64,000 bases of DNA, from contig NC_067205.1 in assembly GCF_026262505.1 (NCBI RefSeq), positions 20,085,645 through 20,149,644 of the forward strand. The letters are read 5' to 3'. The position numbers and the translations under genes are program-made. The notes below the pieces were generated by a model. That model made no database searches and was not told where the DNA came from. It worked only from the letters and a program-made list of their open reading frames with translations. Below, in pieces: positions 56,542 to 64,000 of this stretch (position 1 is its first letter; every line of letters starts with the position of its first letter). The stretch is from Trichomonas vaginalis G3. Its lineage: Eukaryota; Parabasalia; Trichomonadida; Trichomonadidae.

Positions 56542-57616
56542 TTTAGAAGAATTTTCTTATTCTTTCTGGCATATTTTTGTCTTTCCAGTACTCCCGCTCT
56601 AATGGTCCCAGATTGGTTTAGATTCTTCAAGTTCTTAGATGGTATAACATCTTCAACGCCTCCTTCATATCTTACTTTATAAGTGTCATCGTTTGTGTTA
56701 TAGCCAAGTATTTCAATAACCACTCCTCGCTTTGCTTCGTCAATGGTTTCAGCAAGTTTGCCATTACTACTTTCGACTAATTTATGACGAGGGTAAAATG
56801 CTATGGAGTCGTCAGCAGCTTTTATAAGATATCCATTACCTTGCGTATAGTCTACGATATAATAGTTTCTACTTAACCTTAAACGTTTCTTTGTCAAACG
56901 GTTTGTCGTCAAGAACTACACGAACTTTTGTACCAGGAATGAGGGTAAATTGTGTTGAATTTCTGATATTTTGCGTTTGACTTCGTTTCTTTTGTATATA
57001 CTTTTCTTCTTGTTGTTGTGTCATTGAATTTGGTGTATGTCCTGTTGTAGAATGTGTTGAGGAATTATATACTTCGAGAAAGTGTTTCATTGTTTCTTCG
57101 GTAAAGTCTCGCTCTTGATTTAAATCTCTGAGAGTCCTTATGAAGCGGTTTATGATGCCGAGTATGTTATGGTTATGGTCTTTCAGTAGTGAGTTATGTT
57201 ATGCTTAATGAGAAAATCTGTGATTTCATTGCTGAGGTATGCACTGTCTTGGTCTGATGTTAAAGTACTTGGGCTATGTTCTGCTACAAACTTTTGTAAA
57301 ACTCTTAACACTTCACGAGTTCCTTTATTTTCATTGGATATGCATATGCTTTACGAGTGTTAACATTAATGAAGATGAGGAATGGTTTATGTCCTCCTTT
57401 TCTGCTTTGAATGAGAGTGTCAAATTTGGTATGCGTCAGGAGTTTGGATAAATTGGTAAAAAGTAGTCGTAAGGGTTTATTTTGTTTGATGTACAAACAT
57501 TTTTGTCAAAGAACCTTTTCACTTCAGCTCTGTAGTAATCCCCAACTCTTTGCAGCTTCATTGAACTTCTTAAATGACCTCCATGGATGTTGTTCGAATA
57601 CTTCTTTCAAGCTCAG
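56542..57616 (-). pseudogene. Maverick integrase, right-arm copy
   Basis: Mirror copy of 54041-55126. Fossil, several breaks. Confidence 0.75.
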
Positions 57617-57654
57617 ATGTAAAGTTAAAGATTTTATTCTAGGCTCAAGCGCGT

Positions 57655-60436
57655 TCATTGAACGCGGTACCATGCGAATATAGTCACAAATGGTGGCATA
57701 TAATCTTCACCCGAGCCTGTTGATTTGTTGTGAAAGTGTGTGAATGATTTCCTGTGGTTCCACAGAAAATACCTGTGCTTGAATCTACTGGGTCACTTGA
57801 AATATCATATCTATGCATTCCCTGTCTATCCGAACCTGCTGCAAGATTTGTATAACCTCTTTTTTTATTGAATGTGAATGACTACCTGTTGTGTTTGTAG
57901 TTCCTGTATGAGTTGCGGTGGAAGGTTTGCTTCTTTAATTTCTTCGAACCACCTGTTTGCTTGAAGAGTTCGCACAGTATAAGAATTTAATCTACAATTC
58001 TCCCACATACCAAACCTAAAACTGTTTCTGGATTTGTTGAATTCATTGACGTATAAATAGAGCCTATAGGATATAATGTTTGAAGTATTTCTGTCTTTAA
58101 TGTTTGAAGCTCTTTTTTTGTCTGCTTTCTTATCTAACATTGTTGGTAGTTCATATGCTTCAAAGTTTCTGGCATGATCTTCGATATTCCTGCAACTCTT
58201 ATCTAAATTGTTAAGAGTATCTTTTACGCTTGTACTTGGATTTTCTAATGGTGCACTTGAACCAAGGTCAAAGTTCAATATTATGTCGTCTGCTCTAACA
58301 GTAGTGAAGGATTTATGTGTATTTCTTGTCGGCTTTCTTATCTAATGTAGCTTGAAGTTCATTTATATCGGAGATGTGTTTATGAGATTTCAAAACTTTG
58401 TTCATTGCTTCAAGTTCAACTTTGTCAGCTTTACTTTTAATAGCATCTTCAAACGTTATTTTTGACTTAACTCTCAAAGAAATCTTGGTTCAACTAATAC
58501 ACCGTTAACATTGAAAGTAGAGGCATAAATTTCACCGGTATAACCAAATGCTTCTGGTGCTTTAGCTACATCATACTGTACAGTACAGCTTATGTCATAA
58601 CCTTTAGCACGAATGTATTTATATCTTCTTTCATTAACATTTTTTGTCTTCGCTTCATCACTTCTGTTAAATATCCATGGTAGTCCGTTATAATCTGTTC
58701 GTCTGAAGTTATATAATGAACGTGGTTCTTGTCCGCTTTTCTATTTAATGTAGCTTGAAGTTCATTTATATCGGAGATATTGTGTTTATGAGATTTCAAA
58801 ACTTTGTTCATTGCGTCAAGTTCATTTTTGTCCGCTTTACTATTTAATGTAGCTTGAAGTTCATTTATATCGGAGATATTGTGTTTATGTTCTTTATCTG
58901 CTTTTTCGGCTAATTTCTCTTCTATCTCATTTATTTCAAGTTCATGCCTACCACCACCTCCCGAAGAAGTATTTTTCTTCAGCTCTTGAAGAACGTCCAC
59001 TTCGCCATCTTTGGTGTCAATAATGAGACTTTGTGTTAAAACCTTTCCTGTCTTAATGGATGTTTGTAAAACTTCTTCTTCACCGTGTTCGGGTCATGGT
59101 CGTCATCATATCTTGTGAAATCAGAGATGTTGTCATACATTAAGCATATCTGTCTCAAAAGTTCTGCTATTTGAAACTGGAACGAAAGATATACAGAACT
59201 TTCATCATCTCCTAAAGTCAAGTCTGCTTTCTTAAGTATTTCTTGAATGTATGCAATGAGAACAGAGTACCTTGGAAAATATTCGAACAATATTTCATTA
59301 GCTGTTGGTTTTGGTGGTTCTTCTGTAGGTTCTGTTGGAGTTTCTGCATCTCTTGACTTCAATGCTCTTGCTCTCAAAGACCTAAATGTTAGAACACCGG
59401 GTTTTACAAAGGACTTTATAAATGCTTTAATAGTTCCTGGTAAGTTATTGTTAGCATTAAGTAAGTTCCTTATGCTTCCATCATGTACGTCCATAGCACT
59501 ATGTAAAAAATCTATACTTTTCTTGTAGTCAGCAATAGACTGACTGTGATTTTTTAAAGATTTGTCAATACCTTGAAGCCAATCTTCATGCATGTCTGAT
59601 ACTGAGCCAAGAATATCATTTGCTTCCTTTAGTGTATTTTGTGCTTCTCGTAAAGTATCCAATCCCGTACGTGCATTGTTTGCTATACGTCTTACAGTAT
59701 CTATTTGACTCCTTGTTTCTTGCATCCAACCAGATAAAGTTTTAATAGTATCCGAACCATTTGAAATGAAGTTCAAAGCATTTTTAACGTCATCTAAAAC
59801 TTCTTCACCAAGTACTGCCCATATCTTTCCGATTTGGTATTGAAGAACTCCATATGAAGCAGCTGTTAAACCAGTATTTATAAGGTCCCATATCCATGAT
59901 TTAGCAGTTTTTCCATCCTTTCCATCCTTTCCATCCAAACCGTTTTCGCCTTGAGGTCCTTGTATTCCTGTATTCCTTGTATTCCTTGTGGTCCTTTGGT
60001 CCGTGTCACCCTTCTCTCCTTTCAGTTCATCTTTATGTTCGTTATAATATTCTAATGTCATAAGGTGTACATCATTACTGCTACCAGCAACGCCAAGAAT
60101 TTGTTTCTCATTCATGACTAAATTCTTTAGGCATTTAATGTTGTCGTCAAATCGAAAGCTCTTTAACAATTCAATGAGAACATTCAGTACTTTCACTAAT
60201 GAGGCATCTACTGTAGAATTTATATATTGCACCGTTCCATCATTTATGATAGGAACTTTACTTATTGTAATGAATGGGTCATAAGTGTTAAAAGTATCGA
60301 AATCAATGACTTTTTTAGTTTTTCCATCGTCAATGACTAAATCATTGCCTTCAATGGTTAAAGTTGAGTTTTCATTTACTAGTTCATGTGCTCTTCTTGC
60401 TTCATTTGTTTCATACGCATATGCAGCAATAGTCAT
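57655..60436 (-). pseudogene. Maverick fibre, right-arm copy
   Basis: Mirror copy of 50991-54000, with collagen-like run, shaft and collar tip recognisable; somewhat shorter because part of the shaft duplication is lacking. Fossil, many breaks. Confidence 0.7.
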
Positions 60437-60453
60437 ATTTTAATGAGAATAAA

Positions 60454-61217
60454 ATGTTGTTCTATTTGCAAAGTACAGACCCAAACGAATATGGAACAGT
60501 AAAGCTTCAAACAAACTTAGGTCTTCAGAATGAAGCACTTGCTTTCAGAGTTGTTGACTTCAATACTATCGCAACTTTTGTCATAACAGATGAAACAGAT
60601 TTCATAGAGATTGAAATAGATGACAAAAGAAGTTTTATAACATTTCCTAACAGAGCAGAGTATAGAATAGATAAAATTGCTGGAGTCATAGATACTCTCA
60701 TAAATGAAGAAACTATTGACAACATAGATGTCGAACTCTCTTCTGAGGGAACATTGAAGTTCAGTAGCAAGAAAGAGTTCAAGATAACACGAATGAGTCA
60801 TAGAGTTCAACTTCTTTTAGGAGCATACCATATGACATTTCCTTGAAAAGTGTTGACAAAACGATTGAGATGAAATCTGTTCCATACGTATGTTATGGTA
60901 ATTGTTTGTACATTGAGTCTAAAATAGCTAATGTCACAGGCATTTCAGGAGTTAATAGTAAAGGTTCAGTAGAATATAAATCCTTCTGTTATGCAGTCAA
61001 TTCAATGTTCATTCCAAACGTTCCTGTCATAGCAACTCATTTAGGTAAATGGGTTCGCATTAGTCCTCATAATTTGAAAGACATGCAATTCAGACTAGTT
61101 GACTTTCAGGGCGAGCCTGTAGAACTGAAGGCACCAGTGCGAATGACTGTTGAAGTTGACTTTTTAGAAAATATTAAATGCAACAGCTTACAAGAGAACT
61201 CAGAGCTAAAAATATAA
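60454..61217 (+). pseudogene. Maverick jelly-roll protein, right-arm copy
   Basis: Mirror copy of 50209-50973. Fossil, broken once. Confidence 0.6.
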
Positions 61218-61420
61218 AGTATGAATGTTATGTATTAGGTCATGAACTTTGGTTGTTGCTGTTTGATGAAACAAATGAATTAGTTATGTCAGTCAAGAGA
61301 ACAGAAAAATATTGTGTTAGTGAAAACTGCACCAAGTCAATAAGATTAGGTTTGCATTATGAAGATGAGTTCGATACTGTTGAAGAAGTTTTGGATAGAT
61401 ATTACAAATTGCTAACTTGA
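61178..61420 (+). CDS. Maverick small protein, right-arm copy
   Basis: 80 residues, same as 50006-50248; the start overlaps the end of the jelly-roll gene. Not recognised. Confidence 0.5.
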   Translation: MQQLTRELRAKNIKYECYVLGHELWLLLFDETNELVMSVKRTEKYCVSENCTKSIRLGLHYEDEFDTVEEVLDRYYKLLT

Positions 61421-61426
61421 AATTTT

Positions 61427-61473
61427 TTGACTGACGGTGCAAAGCGCCAAGATGGGCTCAAAGAGCCTCCTGA
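61427..61473. repeat. small GC palindrome cluster, right arm
   Basis: Mirror of 49955-50000: CTGACGGTGCAAAGCGCC and GGGCTCAAAGAGCC between converging genes. Confidence 0.6.
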
Positions 61474-61480
61474 CTGCTTT

Positions 61481-62091
61481 AATTTACTAAAACATATTTC
61501 AAACAAAGCTTATAGTCAGTAGATAGTTTTGTATACTCGTTCGAATATTTATACTTAAACTCAACTCCTGTAGTTTCTGGTGTTTCAATGATGCGGATGT
61601 TACCTATTTTCATGAATAATGGAGTTTGACCACAGCATTCGATTTCAGGTCGAGATAGTCAATGACACATTGTTTCCCTGTTATTCGTGAGATAACATTT
61701 TCAAGGTCCTCCTTTGTTAGAATTATTTGGTTCTTACTTATAAGATTTGTCAAAAGCTTCTTATCGTCTTTGAGTAAAATTGTTTGGTATAACTGAAGAA
61801 GGTAATGGTCTACGTTATCTGAAGGATTTTTTGAACATTTATGTAAGGGTTGTCGTTGGCTTCTCTTGAAAGAATTTGGTCCAGTGGTGGATACTCTAAC
61901 TTAACATCTGATGTAGCGTTTGCACTTGAAGCTGAGTTTAAATTCACGGATTTCAGTTCTGGTTCTTTTTCTTTCAAACACTCCGAACTATAGTTCTTTA
62001 TGACAATATTGTTTGTCGTTCGTGAGTCAACATTTGATGTTGGTTCAATTGGAACATTAACGACACCAGCTAAGATGGATTTGCTTCTCAT
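61481..62091 (-). pseudogene. Maverick unknown protein (204-aa family), right-arm copy
   Basis: Mirror copy of 49332-49946. Fossil, broken. Confidence 0.5.
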
Positions 62092-62116
62092 TTCATATAG
62101 AATAAAAACCTTTTAT

Positions 62117-62517
62117 ATGTATGAAATGAACAATATACTCGACAAGGTTTGAATGTAAAGCTAACGAATGAAAATATTGTTGAATTCACCGAGACAGGTG
62201 TTGTGTATAAAGATGTAGAACTACTGAACAAAAGAGCTAAGGGAAGAAGCAGGAACATGAACAAAGGGTGGAAGCCTATAAAAATTTATGTCAATGATGG
62301 CTCAGGAGGTTCAAACATAAAGTATGCAGAAAGTTATAGAGTTTATGCTCTCAAAGGTGAAAAGCCTTCATTTAAGAACAGCTATTCTAACGCATATCCT
62401 CAAAAGCTAACGGATGGGGAAGTGGATGATATGAATGACAGCAAAAATATTAACAGAAATGGCGACAGAGATGCATGGAATTTGTTTACCATCAGTCAAT
62501 TGAAGGTTAAACTTTAA
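62117..62517 (+). pseudogene. Maverick unknown basic protein, right-arm copy
   Basis: Mirror copy of 48906-49306. Fossil. Confidence 0.45.
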
Positions 62518-63399
62518 AACAATGTTGTCGTTCCCATGGAATATTTTTGACTTTAATGGTATTAGTCATGATATGAATCTCAAGGTATGAACGAGGAGAG
62601 ATGAGAGACTTATATGCTTCCCAAATTTCTTCAAAAGGTAATGTTATACCTGACTGTTTCCAAATGAGTTCAATATCATAGCGTGAGAAACCTTGAAAGA
62701 TAACGAAGTCAGTTATGAGACGTTTTATGTTTAAAGCAAGGAAACGCCATGTTTGCATAAGTATTGCTACAGTTAAATGGTAATGTCTGACTTTAGTTAT
62801 GATGTTAGCTAATGGTGAGTCAGGCTTTGACACTAAACCTTTTCCGGCGAAGTCGTCACAAACGAGCAGAGTTTTGAAGGATACTTTTTGAAGGGGTATT
62901 TTGAAAGTTTTGACAGAATGTAGTTTGTAAGTCGTTTCATATCGTAAACTCCTGAGTATTGTCGTAAGTGGTGTTTGTCAATAATTCTTTCCATCTCCTC
63001 AGAAGTCTTTTGCATTCCTGACTGTATGAACTCTACGATGGCATAATATTTTCTCTTACGTCGAATGTAACGTTGAAGAAATTCAATGAGTTCACTGTCT
63101 GGAACTTTAACGATAGAGGCTTGAACTTTTGACATAAATGTTTTCGCTGTTGAGTCCATAGAGTCTGAAGTTGCTGATATAATGATTTGGTCATAGTAAG
63201 AGTCGTTTCCTAAACGCTCTGTTATGAGTATATGACGAATGAGGTTGAATGTCTTTCCTGACCCCATCTTTCCACAATAGAAATAAACACCATTTGAACA
63301 GAATTCATAATCTTTGCTGAAAGGAAGAATGAGAGAAGAGTTAAGTTTGTCTGTAGTTTCATTCATGTCTTCATCTACGTCATGTATTAAATGCTTCAT
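62507..63399 (-). pseudogene. Maverick packaging ATPase, right-arm copy
   Basis: Mirror copy of 48023-48909, with the N-terminal 'MKHLIHDVDEDMNETTDKL' and Walker A 'CGKMGSGKTFN' well visible. Fossil, broken about once. Confidence 0.75.
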
Positions 63400-63415
63400 T
63401 TTATCTCCATTAAAA

Positions 63416-64000
63416 ATGCAAGTCAGAAATATTCAGAACATAGCACCGAGTCTAACTGACAAGAGTATAAAGATATACTATGAACATGTTATGATGAAAC
63501 CAACCAAAATTCAAGAAAGTCAGTATACTTATGAATATCCAAGACACTGGGTAGAGTATGTAGGAGGTGAGAAAGCTATTGAAATCAGACAGGTTCGAAG
63601 TATTCCAGCAGGAAGAACAATATTATTGAAGAACTTTAATGTTTTGAGATATAATGATGAAACAAAGAAGCAAGATAGTTTCCCTGTTGCTGTGTATGTG
63701 AACTTAGATACAGGAGATGACATGAAAGTTTTTAATACAAAGCTTCAAACGGTAGTGAGAGAACAACTGACTGCGGAAGGGCATCCATTACCTTCAGAAG
63801 TTACCATAGCATATAATTTTGAAACAAACTCAATAGATTTTAAAGTCATCTCTGCAAAGAAGTCAGATTTACATTGAATGAAGCAGATGTATATTCGAAT
63901 GAAAACTTCAAAGCTATTGCATGGTTAGATAATGACGATTGCTTTAAGAAAATCTTTAAATTCAGTGACTCAAAGATGTCAATAGATGACCTTCGTGGAA
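63416..64000 (+). pseudogene. Maverick penton/vertex-like protein, right-arm copy, runs off window
   Basis: Mirror copy of 47126-48006, cut by the window edge. Starts 16 bases from the divergent ATPase. Fossil. Confidence 0.6.

Larger units (their letters stand above)
45683..64000. mobile_element. palindromic Maverick, two facing half-elements
   Basis: Starts AGTTAGTATACC, the same first bases as the inner Maverick. The left arm (45683-about 55675) and right arm (about 55993-64000, continuing beyond the window) are inverted copies about a centre at 55834, differing mostly by single-base length changes. Each arm carries terminal-repeat protein, amphipathic protein, penton, ATPase, unknown proteins, jelly-roll, fibre, integrase and KilA-N genes. 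PolB and major capsid are absent. Roughly five breaks are seen in the left arm and well over a dozen in the right. It is homologous to the right half of the inner Maverick in reverse. It could be a true palindromic element or an assembly fold-back. Confidence 0.8.

Noticed and set aside
59247-59528. 93-codon frame antisense to the fibre (also 51902-52183)
   Set aside because: A shadow of the helical part of the fibre gene, present in both arms for that reason.

Overview
The window looks like nuclear DNA from a trichomonad (parabasalid) protist. This is inferred from the very AT-rich, apparently intron-free sequence, the long gene-poor spacers, and the stacking of large Maverick/Polinton elements and a Kolobok-like DNA transposon, a load known from Trichomonas. 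The species cannot be fixed from sequence alone.

Layout. 1-8660 is host DNA: hairpin-forming repeats (1-255 and 7109-7197), a compound minisatellite (987-1212) and one clear host gene, a SAPS-type phosphatase regulatory subunit (5275-6600). About 8660-40390 is a decayed outer Maverick. It keeps a D12-class DNA adenine methyltransferase, small capsid-like proteins, a vertex-like protein, a phage-like fibre and an integrase. Three things have landed in it. First, a 2.0-kb element with inverted ends (9821-11840) that is almost entirely an array of alternating hairpins. Second, a Kolobok-like transposon at a TTAA. Third, inside one end of that transposon, an almost full-length inner Maverick (12861-34651). 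40400-44627 is AT-rich spacer with a fold-back repeat. A host-type gene with a 16-residue tandem repeat (44628-45682) is cut by another Maverick starting at 45683. From there to the window end the sequence is a giant palindrome centred near 55834: the same half-Maverick is read inwards and then back outwards.

The inner Maverick carries the full virus-like set: double jelly-roll major capsid, two penton-like vertex proteins plus another possible jelly-roll protein, A32-type packaging ATPase, protein-primed PolB, integrase with chromo-like tail, KilA-N protein, small basic and amphipathic capsid-type proteins, and a long phage-like tail fibre. Its 0.64-kb inverted ends are nearly identical, so the insertion is young, although several genes are broken. 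All Maverick material is treated here as fossil.

The most unusual items are: (1) the two-class alternating hairpin array bounded by inverted repeats, with related hairpins elsewhere in the window; (2) phage-type fibre shafts (HxH repeats, collagen-like repeats, tail-collar tip) in eukaryotic Mavericks; (3) small GC-rich palindromes inserted inside Maverick genes; (4) word-switching iteron-like intergenic blocks; (5) divergent gene pairs whose start codons lie only 16-25 bases apart; (6) the 18-kb palindrome, which may be biological or an assembly fold-back.
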